Shown: one piece after another, positions 1 through 7,626 of the stretch | Layout: every line of letters starts with the position of its first letter | How positions within the stretch are numbered: the first letter of the stretch is position 1 | Assembly: GCA_902806415.1 (NCBI GenBank) | Contig: CADCWN010000149.1 | Location: forward strand, 1 to 46,730 | Direction of reading: 5' to 3' | Length of the DNA: 46,730 nucleotides | Source of the DNA: an uncultured Thermomicrobiales bacterium | GTDB taxonomy: Bacteria; Chloroflexota; Chloroflexia; Thermomicrobiales; CADCWN01 | Position numbers and translations under genes: made by a program | The notes under the pieces: model-generated | What the model was told of the DNA's origin: nothing | Database searches by the model: none | Seen by the model: only the letters and a program-made list of their open reading frames with translations

Positions 1-14
1 AGCGTCCCACACTC

Positions 15-30
15 AGGAGGGGCAGACATA
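15..30 (+). promoter_or_regulatory. infC ribosome binding site and AUA start
   Basis: AGGAGG at 15-20, a 7-base spacer, then ATA at 28-30 in frame with IF-3. No ATG, GTG or TTG is available at a normal distance. This site decides the start of infC. Confidence 0.7.
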
Positions 31-627
31 AGCAAACCAGTGCGCGTCAACGAGCGTATCCGCATCCGCGAGGTGCGCCTGATTGATGAAGACGGCCAGC
101 AGTTGGGGATCGTGCCAACCTTCCAGGCGTTGCAGACCGCCCGGGAGCGCGGCCTTGATCTGGTCGAGGTTGCCCCTAACGCCATGCCACCGGTCTGCCG
201 GATCATGGACTGGGGCAAGGAGCGGTACGAGCAGTCCCGCAAGGAGCGCGAATCGCGTCGGAACTCGAAGGCGATCACGATCAAGGAGATTCGGCTGAAG
301 CCGAAGACCGATGATCACGATCTCGATACCAAGACGCGCAAGGCGAAAGAGTTCTTGCAGGATGGGGACAAGGTCAAGCTGACGGTCCTCTTCCGCGGTC
401 GCGAGAACTTGCACCCGGAAGTTGGTCGCGCGCTGCTCGACCGGATGCTCGATCAACTCGGCCCGCTTGCCATCATCGAGGCGACCCCCCGCCTGGAGGG
501 GCGCAACATGACGGCGATGCTCGCGCCGAAGAAGCAGCCGCCACCGACAGCCGCCGTGGCCACGTCGGCTCCGCGCACGGCAGAGCCGATGGTCGGGGCC
601 GCGGAGGAACCGGCGCAGCCGAGCTAA
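28..627 (+). CDS. infC: Translation initiation factor IF-3 (AUA start)
   Basis: IF-3 binds the 30S subunit, keeps 50S away and proofreads the start codon and initiator tRNA. The N-terminal domain (VRVNERIRIREVRLID), the linker rich in Lys/Arg, and the C-terminal domain (IKEIRLKP, DGDKVKLTVLFRGRE) are all present, followed by a low-complexity Pro/Ala tail of about 30 residues. I place the start at ATA 28-30: it is in frame, seven bases after AGGAGG (15-20), and gives the usual family N-terminus S-K-P-V-R-V-N-E. The first conventional codon, GTG at 40, lies 19 bases from that site. E. coli infC starts with AUU and is autoregulated through it, so a rare start is expected for the family. First gene of infC-rpmI-rplT. 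Confidence 0.93.
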   Translation: MSKPVRVNERIRIREVRLIDEDGQQLGIVPTFQALQTARERGLDLVEVAPNAMPPVCRIMDWGKERYEQSRKERESRRNSKAITIKEIRLKPKTDDHDLDTKTRKAKEFLQDGDKVKLTVLFRGRENLHPEVGRALLDRMLDQLGPLAIIEATPRLEGRNMTAMLAPKKQPPPTAAVATSAPRTAEPMVGAAEEPAQPS

Positions 628-650
628 TATCATCAGTCGGTGATGAGGGT

Positions 651-708
651 GTCGCACGCCGCAGACGTTCGAGCCTGCGGCGTTTACTGACGCCTGTGGA
701 GGTGCGAC
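651..708 (+). promoter_or_regulatory. Structured rpmI-rplT leader
   Basis: Between infC and rpmI, ACGCCGCAG (656-664) pairs perfectly with CTGCGGCGT (675-683), a 9-bp hairpin with a 10-base loop. GTCGC (651-655) can pair with GCGAC (704-708) around it, making a branched fold. No T tract follows, so this is not a standard terminator. L20 represses this operon in E. coli and B. subtilis through leader RNA structures, so an L20-responsive leader is plausible, but that is inference. Confidence 0.4.
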
Positions 709-776
709 CGCAGCCATCGTGATTCACCGATAGGCGACGGACGCGCGGGCAACGGAAATATGAGGGAGGAAGAGCA

Positions 777-989
777 ATGCCGACCGGACCGAAGATGAAG
801 ACCCACAAAGGCGCGAAGAAGCGCTTCGATGTGACCGGGAGTGGTCTCTTCCGGCACGCCAAAGGGATGAAGAGCCACTTCCGCCGCCGCAAGTCGTCGC
901 GCGTGAAGCGTCAGTTCGATCGGATGATCGTCCTGGCCCCGGCCGACCGGAAGCGCGTGCAGAAGCTTCTGCCCTACGGCGTGAAATAA
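777..989 (+). CDS. rpmI: 50S ribosomal protein L35
   Basis: Small basic protein of the large subunit, 70 residues. The family signature is complete: PKMKTHKGAKKRFDVTGSG at the N-terminus, the HAKGMKSH turn, a basic RRRKSSRVKR stretch, and the C-terminal RVQKLLPYG. The start has a good ribosome binding site (AGGGAGGAAGAGCA before ATG). It lies 149 bases after infC with a structured leader between, and 39 bases before rplT, the conserved bacterial order. Co-transcription with rplT is very likely. Confidence 0.97.
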   Translation: MPTGPKMKTHKGAKKRFDVTGSGLFRHAKGMKSHFRRRKSSRVKRQFDRMIVLAPADRKRVQKLLPYGVK

Positions 990-1028
990 GCAGCCCAGGA
1001 AGCGCAGAGTAACAGGGAGGAGGACCAA

Positions 1029-1424
1029 ATGGTACGAGTAAAGCGTGGTGTCACGGCACACGCCCGCCACCGCCGCGTGATCGCCCGCGCGAAGGGCTAT
1101 TACGGGACCCGCAACCGCCTGTTCCGCCGCGCGAACGAGGCGGTCATGAAGGCGGGGGTCTATGCCTACCGCGACCGCAAGGCGCGCAAGCGCCAGTTCC
1201 GCCGCCTCTGGATCACCCGCATCAACGCGGCGGCGCGAATCAACGGCTTGCCCTACGGTCGCTTCATCCAGGGTCTGAAGCTGGCGAACGTCGAGGTCGA
1301 TCGCAAGATGCTGGCCGATCTCGCCGTCCACGATGGCACCGCCTTCGCCCAGATCGCCGAGATGTCCCGCGCGGCCTTGCCCGCCGAGACGGCGGCACTG
1401 GCGACGCGGCAGGTCAACGCGTAA
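1029..1424 (+). CDS. rplT: 50S ribosomal protein L20
   Basis: Primary 23S rRNA-binding protein needed early in 50S assembly, 131 residues. Motifs seen: [26 protein letters not shown], the [15 protein letters not shown] helix, [23 protein letters not shown], and [31 protein letters not shown]; only the final 15 residues are divergent. The ribosome binding site GGGAGGAGG precedes ATG. L20 is the usual autogenous repressor of the infC operon. It closes the ribosomal group; the following 137 bases contain an inverted pair of heptanucleotide repeats rather than a clear terminator. Confidence 0.97.
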   Translation: MVRVKRGVTAHARHRRVIARAKGYYGTRNRLFRRANEAVMKAGVYAYRDRKARKRQFRRLWITRINAAARINGLPYGRFIQGLKLANVEVDRKMLADLAVHDGTAFAQIAEMSRAALPAETAALATRQVNA

Positions 1425-1459
1425 GAGAGTCGTCGGTCGCACCCCGGCGGGTATAAATC

Positions 1460-1545
1460 AGTCGTCGGTCGTCAGTTCTCGGTCCCAACTCGGTGCATAT
1501 AGGGTGCATCTTGAGTTGTCCGGAGCAAGCTGACGACTGATGACT
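1460..1545. repeat. Heptad-repeat inverted pair, locus 1
   Basis: AGTCGTCGGTCGTCAG (1460-1475) is matched at 14 of 16 positions by the reverse complement of 1530-1545. Both arms are built of 7-base words of the GTCGTCA type. The element fills the gap between rplT and the RNA methyltransferase gene. Same family as the repeats at 2377, 5006, 6591 and 7506. Confidence 0.7.
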
Positions 1546-1561
1546 ATTTAACGGAGCCTTC

Positions 1562-2377
1562 ATGGTCACCACCGTAACGAGCCTCGACAATCCGACCGTG
1601 AAGCTGGCGCGGTCCCTCAGCAAGCGGCGCGACCGGCAGCGCGAGCGCGCCTTCGTCGTCGAGGGCGTGCGCGCGCTGTCCGAGGCGGTCGGCGCGGGCG
1701 CGATCCCGCGCGCGATCTTCATCGCGCGCGAGTTGCTCGGCGATGGCGAGGCGCAGGAGCGCCTACTGGTCGCGCTCACCGAATCGCGCGAGGCCGGGCC
1801 GGGTCGCCACATGCGCGTCCTGGAAGTGACGCCGCAGGTGATGAAGTCGCTCAGCGAGACGGACGCCCCGCAGGGGATCGCCGCGATCCTCCCCTTCCCC
1901 GAGAGCACGCCACCGAAGGCCGGGACGCCGCTGATCGTCATCGCCGACGGCGTGCGCGATCCGGGCAACCTGGGGACGATGCTGCGGACGGCGCTCGGGG
2001 CCGGCGCGACAGCCCTCTACACCACGCCGGAGACGGTCGATCTCTACAACCCCAAGGTGGTGCGCGCGGCGATGGGCGCGCACTTCCGCCTGGCGCTCCG
2101 CTCGAATGTCGGGTGGGATGCGTTGGATGAGGAGTTGATCGGCTGCGACTCCATCTGGGGCGCGGACGCCGGCGGTGAGCAGCTCTACACCGCCGCCGAC
2201 TGGACCACCCCCACCGCACTGATCGTCGGCAACGAGGATCGCGGGATCAGCCCCGAGGCGCGCGAGCGCTGCACCGATCTGCTGGCGATCCCGCTCGCGG
2301 GCGAACTGGAATCGCTGAACGCGGCGGTCGCGTCGGCGGTCATCCTCTTCGAGGCGGCGCGGCAACGGCGGGGTTAG
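1562..2377 (+). CDS. TrmH/SpoU family RNA 2'-O-methyltransferase
   Basis: SAM-dependent methyltransferase of the SPOUT trefoil-knot class, 271 residues, modifying rRNA or tRNA; the target cannot be told from sequence. An N-terminal substrate-binding domain (residues 5-105; KLARSLSKRRDRQRERAFVVEG) precedes the catalytic domain with motif 1 (RDPGNLGTMLRTA, NPKVVRAAMGAHFRL), motif 2 (ALIVGNEDRGIS) and motif 3 (IPLAGELESLNAAVASAV). ATG 1562 has GGAG five bases or so upstream. In Bacillus a relative (YsgA) also neighbours pheS, so linkage to the Phe-tRNA synthetase genes is a known arrangement, although here pheST is convergent. Confidence 0.9.
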   Translation: MVTTVTSLDNPTVKLARSLSKRRDRQRERAFVVEGVRALSEAVGAGAIPRAIFIARELLGDGEAQERLLVALTESREAGPGRHMRVLEVTPQVMKSLSETDAPQGIAAILPFPESTPPKAGTPLIVIADGVRDPGNLGTMLRTALGAGATALYTTPETVDLYNPKVVRAAMGAHFRLALRSNVGWDALDEELIGCDSIWGADAGGEQLYTAADWTTPTALIVGNEDRGISPEARERCTDLLAIPLAGELESLNAAVASAVILFEAARQRRG

Positions 2378-2500
2378 TCGTCAGTCGTCAGTCGTCAGTC
2401 GTCAGTGCCGAGTGCCGAGTAGCGGCGCGGGATCGTCGCCCTTCTACGGACTACGGATTACGGGCTTTCTACTGACGACTGACGACTGACGACTGACGAC
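2377..2500. repeat. Heptad-repeat 30-bp inverted pair, locus 2
   Basis: Four copies of GTCGTCA (2377-2404) continue in register into two GTGCCGA units. The opposite arm is four copies of TGACGAC (2473-2500). The arms 2377-2406 and 2471-2500 are a perfect 30-bp inverted repeat. The loop contains further 7-base words (CTACGGA twice and TTACGGG, 2444-2464). It sits exactly between two converging genes, so a bidirectional terminator role is possible. Confidence 0.9.
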
Positions 2501-2510
2501 AACCCCTCGC

Positions 2511-4991
2511 CTACGCCCGCAGCGTCGCCTTCAGGCGCTTCTGCAACGCGCCTTCGATCCGGCGACGTAGCCCCTCGATCTCGCGCTCGGCCAGCGCGCG
2601 ATTCGGCGCGCTGAAGGTCACCTCGAAGGCGAGGCTCTTCTTGCCGGTCGGCACCTGCTCCCCCCGATAGAGATCGAAGAGGCGCGCGGACTGGGCCAGC
2701 GGCTTCGCCGCCGTGAGGATCGCCTCCTCGACCGTGCCCGCCGCCGTTGCCTCATCGACGACCACCGCGAAGTCCTGCACCGTCGGCTGGAACCGCGTCG
2801 CGCCGGTCGTTCCCATCCGCTTCTCAACCTTCGAGAAGAGCGCCTCGGCATCGAACTCGGCCAACATCGTCCGCGCGGCGGCGATCCCGAAGTTTGCCGC
2901 GACTTGCGGGTGTGCCTCCCCGAAGACGCCGATCAGATCCCCGGCGATTCGCAACTCCGCCGCGCGACCGGGGCTGAATGCCGCGTAGTCGCTCGGCGTG
3001 TAGGTGACGCCATCGATCCCCAGGCGCGCGACCAGCGCTTCCACGGTTCCCTTGAGGTCAAAGAAGTCGAGCGATGCGCCGACCTCGCCCGCTGTGGTGT
3101 AGAGGCTGCGTCCCGTCCGCTCACCGGCCAGCGCGATCGAGAGGGTTAGTCGCTCGACCGGCAACTGGCCCAGTTGGCGAGGCAGGTAGACCGGTCGCAC
3201 CTCGAACAGTCGCACCGTCGGGCGGAACTTCAGGTTCTGCGACAAGGTTTTCAGCGCGTCGGCCATCAGGGTCGGGCGCAAGATCTGCCAGTCGCTCCGC
3301 AGCGTGTTGACGAGGCGGGTCGCGTCGAAGCGGGGTCGATCCCTCTCCCACCACGTCACCCAGCGCCCGTCCGTGGCGAGGCGATCGAGCGACGGCTCGT
3401 CGGTCAGCGAGTAGCAGACGATCTCGTGCAGGCCGCTCGCCGCGAGGATGTCGCGCGTCTCATCGGCGAAGAGGCGCAGCGGGTCGCGGCGCGGCTCGAC
3501 GGTGCGCCCCTCCGGCAGCGTCGTCGGCAAGGTGTCGTAGCCGATGACGCGAATGATCTCCTCGACCAGATCGGCGGACTGCGTGATGTCCTGCCGCCAG
3601 GTCGGCACGATGACCCGCAGGGTCGGCTCCTCGCCCGCCGCCCCGTCGATCACCGTCGCCCCCAGATCGAGCCGCCCCAGCACCTCGACCGTCTGCTCGA
3701 CCGGGTAGGTCACGCCGAGCAGTCGCGCGATCTCGCCGTAGGGCAGATCGACCGTCCGCTCGGTCGTCGGGGCCGGGTAGGCGTCGGCGGTCCCGGTCAC
3801 GCGAGCGCCGGGGCAGAGGTCGAGGATCAGCGCGGTCGCGCGGGCGGCCGCCTCCCAGGCGAGGTTCGGGTCGAGGCCACGCCCGAAGCGCACCGCCGCA
3901 TCGGAGGGTAACTTCAGCGTCTGCATCGCGTGGCGCACGGCGTACTGGTTAAAATTGGCCGCCTCCAGCAGCACATTCGTCGTGCCGTCGCCGATCTCCG
4001 ACTGCGCGCCGCCCATCACCCCGGCGATCCCGACCGCCCGCTCCGCGTCGCCGATCACCAGCATCCGCTCGTCGAGGGTCCGCACGACGTGATCGAGCGA
4101 CTCGATCCGCTCGCCCGGCTCCGACCGCCGGACCACGATCCGCCCGCCCGCGAGTTGGTCGCGGTCGTAGGCGTGGAGCGGCTGCCCCCATTCGAGCATA
4201 ACGTAATTGGTGACATCGGCGATATTGTTGATCGCGCGCAGCCCGGCGGCGGCCAGGCGACCCTTCAGCCACTCCGGCGACTCCGCGACCGTCACCCCCG
4301 CGATCGCCACGCCGACACAACGCGCGCACAACTCGGGCGCATCGATCGCGACGAGCGGCGGGTCGTCGGTGCCGGTCGCCGCCTGCGAGCGCGGCAAGTC
4401 GGGGACGTGCGGCGGGTGCAACGGCTGCGCCGTCAGCGCCGCCACCTCGCGCGCCACGCCGAGGATCGAGAAGTCGTGGACGAGGTTCGGCGTGATCTCC
4501 AACTCCAGGATCGTATCGCCGAGGTAGTCACGCAGGGGCGTGCCGACCGGCGCGTCGTCCGGCAGGACCATGATCCCCTCGTGCTCGTCCGAGAGCCCCA
4601 ACTCCTTCTCGGAGCAAACCATCCCCTGACTCGGCACGCCGCGAATCGTGCTGGCCTTCAGCGTGATCCGCTTCGGCTCGTCGGAGTGCCCATCCCAGAG
4701 CCGCGCCCCGACGAGCGCCAGCGGCACCTTCTGCCCCTCGGCGATATTCGGCGCGCCGGTCACCACCGTCAGTGCCCGCTCGCCCGCCACGACGCGCACG
4801 AGGTTCAGGCGATCGGCGTTCGGGTGCCGCTCGACCCCTTCGACGTAACCGACGTAGACCTGCTCCCACTCCGCGCCGACCTCGCGGATCGCCTCGACCT
4901 CGACCCCGGCCATCGTCAGTCGCGCCGCGAGGTCGCCCGGTGCCAGCGTCAGATCGACGAAATCGCGCAGCCAGCTCAACGGTACGTTCAT
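2511..4991 (-). CDS. pheT: Phenylalanine-tRNA ligase beta subunit
   Basis: Beta chain of the alpha2-beta2 synthetase, 826 residues, typical bacterial length. Domains in order: N-terminal MNVPLSWLRDFVDL; tRNA-binding EMAP-like domain (VEGVERHPNADRLNLVRV..., about 50-150); B3/B4 editing core; B5 domain; the catalytic-like fold; and a C-terminal anticodon-binding FDX-ACB domain (FQPTVQDFAVVVDEATAAG, near 740-826). An ATG four codons upstream (5003) is possible, but GGAGAGG sits just ahead of 4991, so 4991 is preferred. It follows pheS by 120 bases filled with heptad repeats, and is controlled by the T-box ahead of pheS. Confidence 0.96.
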   Translation of the reverse strand: MNVPLSWLRDFVDLTLAPGDLAARLTMAGVEVEAIREVGAEWEQVYVGYVEGVERHPNADRLNLVRVVAGERALTVVTGAPNIAEGQKVPLALVGARLWDGHSDEPKRITLKASTIRGVPSQGMVCSEKELGLSDEHEGIMVLPDDAPVGTPLRDYLGDTILELEITPNLVHDFSILGVAREVAALTAQPLHPPHVPDLPRSQAATGTDDPPLVAIDAPELCARCVGVAIAGVTVAESPEWLKGRLAAAGLRAINNIADVTNYVMLEWGQPLHAYDRDQLAGGRIVVRRSEPGERIESLDHVVRTLDERMLVIGDAERAVGIAGVMGGAQSEIGDGTTNVLLEAANFNQYAVRHAMQTLKLPSDAAVRFGRGLDPNLAWEAAARATALILDLCPGARVTGTADAYPAPTTERTVDLPYGEIARLLGVTYPVEQTVEVLGRLDLGATVIDGAAGEEPTLRVIVPTWRQDITQSADLVEEIIRVIGYDTLPTTLPEGRTVEPRRDPLRLFADETRDILAASGLHEIVCYSLTDEPSLDRLATDGRWVTWWERDRPRFDATRLVNTLRSDWQILRPTLMADALKTLSQNLKFRPTVRLFEVRPVYLPRQLGQLPVERLTLSIALAGERTGRSLYTTAGEVGASLDFFDLKGTVEALVARLGIDGVTYTPSDYAAFSPGRAAELRIAGDLIGVFGEAHPQVAANFGIAAARTMLAEFDAEALFSKVEKRMGTTGATRFQPTVQDFAVVVDEATAAGTVEEAILTAAKPLAQSARLFDLYRGEQVPTGKKSLAFEVTFSAPNRALAEREIEGLRRRIEGALQKRLKATLRA

Positions 4992-5005
4992 CGTCCTCTC
5001 CATTT

Positions 5006-5109
5006 GGTCGAAAGTCGAAGGTCGAAAGTCTTTCGATTCAGCCTTCCAGGCTTTTTGGCAAGAGTCAGGCTATGCCAACTTTCGACCTGCGACCTGCGAC
5101 CTGCGACCC
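5006..5109. repeat. Heptad-repeat element, locus 3 (pheS-pheT gap)
   Basis: Units GGTCGAA, AGTCGAA, GGTCGAA, AGTCTTT at 5006-5033 and CGACCTG three times plus CGACCC at 5083-5109. GGTCGAAAGT (5020-5029) is the exact reverse complement of 5078-5087, so the two heptad runs face each other. The element lies inside an operon, which argues against it being an efficient terminator. Confidence 0.85.
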
Positions 5110-5111
5110 AC

Positions 5112-6194
5112 CTAAATCCGTGTCCCCGCGAACTCCTCAAGGAATCGCAGGTCGTTCGCGTAGAAGTTGCGGATGTCGTCGATCCCGTACTTGATCATCA
5201 CGATCCGCTCGATCCCGAGCCCGAAGGCGAAGCCGCTGTAGATCGCCGGGTCGTAGCCGACATTTCGCAGCACATTCGGGTGGACCATCCCCGCGCCGCC
5301 CAATTCGAGCCAGCCGGTCCCCTTGCAGACCCGGCAGCCCTTGCCCCCACAGACGGCGCAGGTGGCCGAGAAATCGACCCCCGGCTCGACGAACGGGAAG
5401 AAGTCGCAGCGGAAACGGACCTTTGTGCTCGACCCGAAGAGTTGACGGGTCATCTCGGTCAGTGTCCCCTTGAGGTCGGACATCGTGATCTTCTTATCGA
5501 CCGCCAACCCTTCCAGTTGGAAGAAGATCGCCTCGTGCGAGGCGTCGGTCGCCTCGTAGCGGTAGCAGCGCCCCGGCACGATCACGCGCACCGGCGGGTC
5601 TTGCCGCTGCATCGTGCGCGCCTGCATCGGCGAGGTGTGGGTCCGCAACACGATCTCGTTGACCGTGTCGTCGGTGCCGCGCGAGCCGACGTAGAAGGTG
5701 TCCCACTTATCGCGCGCCGGGTGATTCGTCGGGATATTCAGCAGATCGAAGTTGTAGCGCGTCTCCTCGACCTCCGGCCCCTCGATCGTCTGGAAACCGA
5801 GCAGGGCGAAGATCGCGCTCAACTCGCGGGTGACCAACGTCGTCGGGTGGAGCGTCCCCATCGGCACCGGACGACCGGGCTGGGTGATGTCCACCGCATC
5901 CGCCGCCAGTCGCGCCGTCAGCGCCGCCCCGCCGACCGTCGCCTTGCGCGCCTCGTAGGCCGCCGTGACCCGATCTTTGGTCGCATTCACCGCCGCCCCG
6001 AAGCGCGGACGTTCCTCCGGCGAGAGCGCACCCATCCCCCGCAAGAGCCCACTCAGCTTGCCGTCTTTCCGCCCCAGGAACTCGCGGAACCAGCCCTCCA
6101 GCGCCGCCTCATCGGCGATCTGCGCCAGGCGATCGGTCGCCTCGCGTTCCAGTGCCTCGATCTGCCCGACCTCGATCGAGCCTCCCGTTGTCAT
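5112..6194 (-). CDS. pheS: Phenylalanine-tRNA ligase alpha subunit
   Basis: Catalytic chain that charges tRNA-Phe, 360 residues. An N-terminal coiled coil (about 1-85, QIEALEREATDRLAQIADEA) precedes the class II core: motif 1 region (HPTTLVTRELSAIFALLGFQ), motif 2 (VIVPGRCYRYEATDASHEAIFFQLEG) and motif 3 (FAFGLGIERIVMIKYGIDDIRNFYANDLRFL). A Cys-rich segment CAVCGGKGCRVCKGTGWLEL near 280-300 looks like the zinc-binding insert seen in several bacterial PheS. AGGAGG lies upstream of the ATG. Regulated by the T-box leader at 6272-6570. Confidence 0.97.
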   Translation of the reverse strand: MTTGGSIEVGQIEALEREATDRLAQIADEAALEGWFREFLGRKDGKLSGLLRGMGALSPEERPRFGAAVNATKDRVTAAYEARKATVGGAALTARLAADAVDITQPGRPVPMGTLHPTTLVTRELSAIFALLGFQTIEGPEVEETRYNFDLLNIPTNHPARDKWDTFYVGSRGTDDTVNEIVLRTHTSPMQARTMQRQDPPVRVIVPGRCYRYEATDASHEAIFFQLEGLAVDKKITMSDLKGTLTEMTRQLFGSSTKVRFRCDFFPFVEPGVDFSATCAVCGGKGCRVCKGTGWLELGGAGMVHPNVLRNVGYDPAIYSGFAFGLGIERIVMIKYGIDDIRNFYANDLRFLEEFAGTRI

Positions 6195-6271
6195 CGGATC
6201 CTCCTAGCACCCTTGCGGTCGGTTAAGACCCGCCCGGGACGACTCCCATCACGGATCGCTCCTATCGCCGG

Positions 6272-6570
6272 ACAAACAAAAGCGCCCTCTCGCACAGGGG
6301 CGAGGGGCGACCACGCGGTACCACCCTGTTTTCGTTACTCAGTCACCAACCGAGGCGCGACGAGCGCCGCAGGGGTGTGCTCCCGATAATGGGGGAGCAG
6401 GCCAGGAGCGACTACCCATCGCGCCCATCAGGCTGGTGCGACTTCACCGCTCGGCTCGGGAGTGAACTTCGCCGCGCATCTACCGGAGGCCGCTCGCACC
6501 CAATGGCGACCCCTCGCTAGCGGTTCCCGCGCGGTTACTCTCTCCCTCATCGCCGTTGCCGTATCTCGTT
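6272..6570 (-). promoter_or_regulatory. T-box leader of pheST
   Basis: Read on the minus strand, the invariant T-box AGGGTGGTACCGCG occupies 6327-6314. It is followed by an intrinsic terminator: GCGAGGGGC/GCCCTCTCGC arms at 6300-6308 and 6284-6293, then a T-rich tail to 6272. Upstream are AGAGAGTA (a Stem I bulge-like motif, near 6545-6538) and a candidate phenylalanine specifier TTC at 6466-6464 within GAAGTTCACT. Uncharged tRNA-Phe would favour the antiterminator. The T-box and terminator are certain by eye; the specifier position is a proposal. Confidence 0.92.
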
Positions 6571-6577
6571 AGCGCTG

Positions 6578-6586
6578 AGTGTATCA
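6578..6586 (-). promoter_or_regulatory. Extended -10 promoter of the pheST T-box transcript
   Basis: Minus-strand TGATACACT (6586-6578) matches the TGnTAYaCT motif that recurs in this window, and stands just upstream of the T-box leader. No good -35 is visible; the expected -35 position falls inside the heptad repeat at 6591-6646. Confidence 0.5.
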
Positions 6587-6590
6587 GAAA

Positions 6591-6646
6591 AGTCGTCGGT
6601 CGTCAGTCCTGGGCGAGTGCCGAGTGGCGAGTGCCGAGTGGGAAGT
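6591..6646. repeat. Heptad-repeat run, locus 4
   Basis: Eight consecutive in-phase 7-base words: AGTCGTC, GGTCGTC, AGTCCTG, then GGCGAGT/GCCGAGT alternating four times, then GGGAAGT. Unlike loci 1-3 no facing copy is visible. It overlaps the region where the -35 of the pheST promoter would be expected. Confidence 0.8.
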
Positions 6647-6699
6647 GTGGGGAAAGCGTGGGGACGAGTAGTATTCGACAAAGGCCGATGCGGTTCGGA

Positions 6700-6793
6700 C
6701 GTAGGGGCGTATTGCATACGCCCGCATGTCGTCCTACCACCAGCGCCTGTGGAAGCCCCGGCGTGGGTTGGGCGTATGCAATACGCCCCTACG
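6700..6793. repeat. REP-like 24-bp inverted repeat
   Basis: Arms 6700-6723 and 6770-6793 are perfect reverse complements, 24 bp, with a 46-base centre. Each arm is itself nearly palindromic around GGGCGTA...TACGCCC, so both a long hairpin and two small ones are possible. It resembles dispersed REP/BIME or MITE-type elements; no transposase is nearby. Confidence 0.85.
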
Positions 6794-6858
6794 CCCGACC
6801 GCTCGTGGCTGCCGATAAGGGCGGTACCAATCGGCGCGGTACTCGCCATCCATCATCG

Positions 6859-6867
6859 TGGTACTAT
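6859..6867 (+). promoter_or_regulatory. Candidate extended -10 for the cupin gene
   Basis: TGGTACTAT at 6859-6867, 45 bases before the cupin start, fits the TGnTAYaCT pattern seen elsewhere in the window. No -35 match is visible. Confidence 0.4.
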
Positions 6868-6911
6868 CCTTGCACAGCGGTCACCAATGATCGTGACGGA
6901 GGAGGGAAACG

Positions 6912-7496
6912 ATGAGCGCGACGCAAACAACCTACGGCATCGCCGACTTCGTCGAGGATGCGCGCCGGATCATGGAGGTCGAGGGCGGCATCAAGGATCG
7001 CGAGACGGCGGTCGGGCAATTGGAGCCGCTGCTGAAGCGGGCGCTCGATGGCCCTGGCTGGACCGATCCGCAGTACGCGACGATCGTCGATGGTGGTCGC
7101 CCTGGCTTCGCCTACTATAAGAACGAGGACGGCTCACTGAACGTCTACGGTGTCCTCTTCCGGCCCGAGCACCCAACCCCCACGCATGATCACGTCACCT
7201 GGGGGATCATCGGCGTCTACTCCGGGCAGCAGCGCACGACCCGCTATCGCCGCCTCGATGACGGCGCGACGCCCGGCCAGTGCCACGTCGAGTTGCAGGC
7301 CGACGAGGTGCTGACGCACGGCGCGACCTACCCGCTCCTGCCCCCACACGACATTCACCGGATCGAAGTCCTCGGCACGGAGGATGGCCTGTCGATCCAC
7401 GTCCTCGGCGCGGACCTCAAGCGCCAACGCCGCCGCATCTTCGATGTCGAGAACAACACGTGTGAAGAGGTCGAAGGCGTCAGTATGGCGCGGTAA
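6912..7496 (+). CDS. Cysteine dioxygenase-like cupin protein
   Basis: 194 residues. The central part reads as a cysteine-dioxygenase-type cupin: a G-x(n)-HDH metal motif (PTPTHDHVTWGIIGVYSG, about 91-108), an intervening strand region with the conserved R-Y-R-R, and the second motif with a lone histidine (PPHDIHRIEVLG, about 145-156). Family members oxidise thiols using non-haem Fe(II) bound by three histidines. The substrate is unknown; cysteine dioxygenase itself is only one possibility. Excellent ribosome binding site GGAGGAGGGAAACG before the ATG. Monocistronic by layout, with a REP element upstream and a heptad repeat downstream. Confidence 0.75.
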   Translation: MSATQTTYGIADFVEDARRIMEVEGGIKDRETAVGQLEPLLKRALDGPGWTDPQYATIVDGGRPGFAYYKNEDGSLNVYGVLFRPEHPTPTHDHVTWGIIGVYSGQQRTTRYRRLDDGATPGQCHVELQADEVLTHGATYPLLPPHDIHRIEVLGTEDGLSIHVLGADLKRQRRRIFDVENNTCEEVEGVSMAR

Positions 7497-7505
7497 CGGC
7501 GAAGC

Positions 7506-7608
7506 AGTCGGTAGTCCGTAGTCCGTAGCCCGTAGTGGCCGGGTGGTGGTATCGCGGCGCTGCGCTTGCAAGCAGATTCTACGGACTACCGACTACGGAC
7601 TACGGACT
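7506..7608. repeat. Heptad-repeat inverted pair, locus 5
   Basis: AGTCGGT, AGTCCGT twice, AGCCCGT and AGTGGCC run at 7506-7540; ACGGACT, ACCGACT and ACGGACT twice run at 7581-7608. The first 14 bases (7506-7519) are the exact reverse complement of 7581-7594. Ends 6 bases before the ribosome binding site of the next gene. Confidence 0.88.
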
Positions 7609-7626
7609 CGCTGAAAGGAGTCTCGC

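Noticed and set aside
2377..2500. CRISPR-like array
   Set aside because: Units are 7 bases, contiguous and without spacers; no cas genes in the window.
3930..6389. 819-codon plus-strand open frame opposite pheT-pheS
   Set aside because: Arg/Asp/His-rich translation typical of the antisense of GC-rich genes; pheT and pheS on the other strand are certain.
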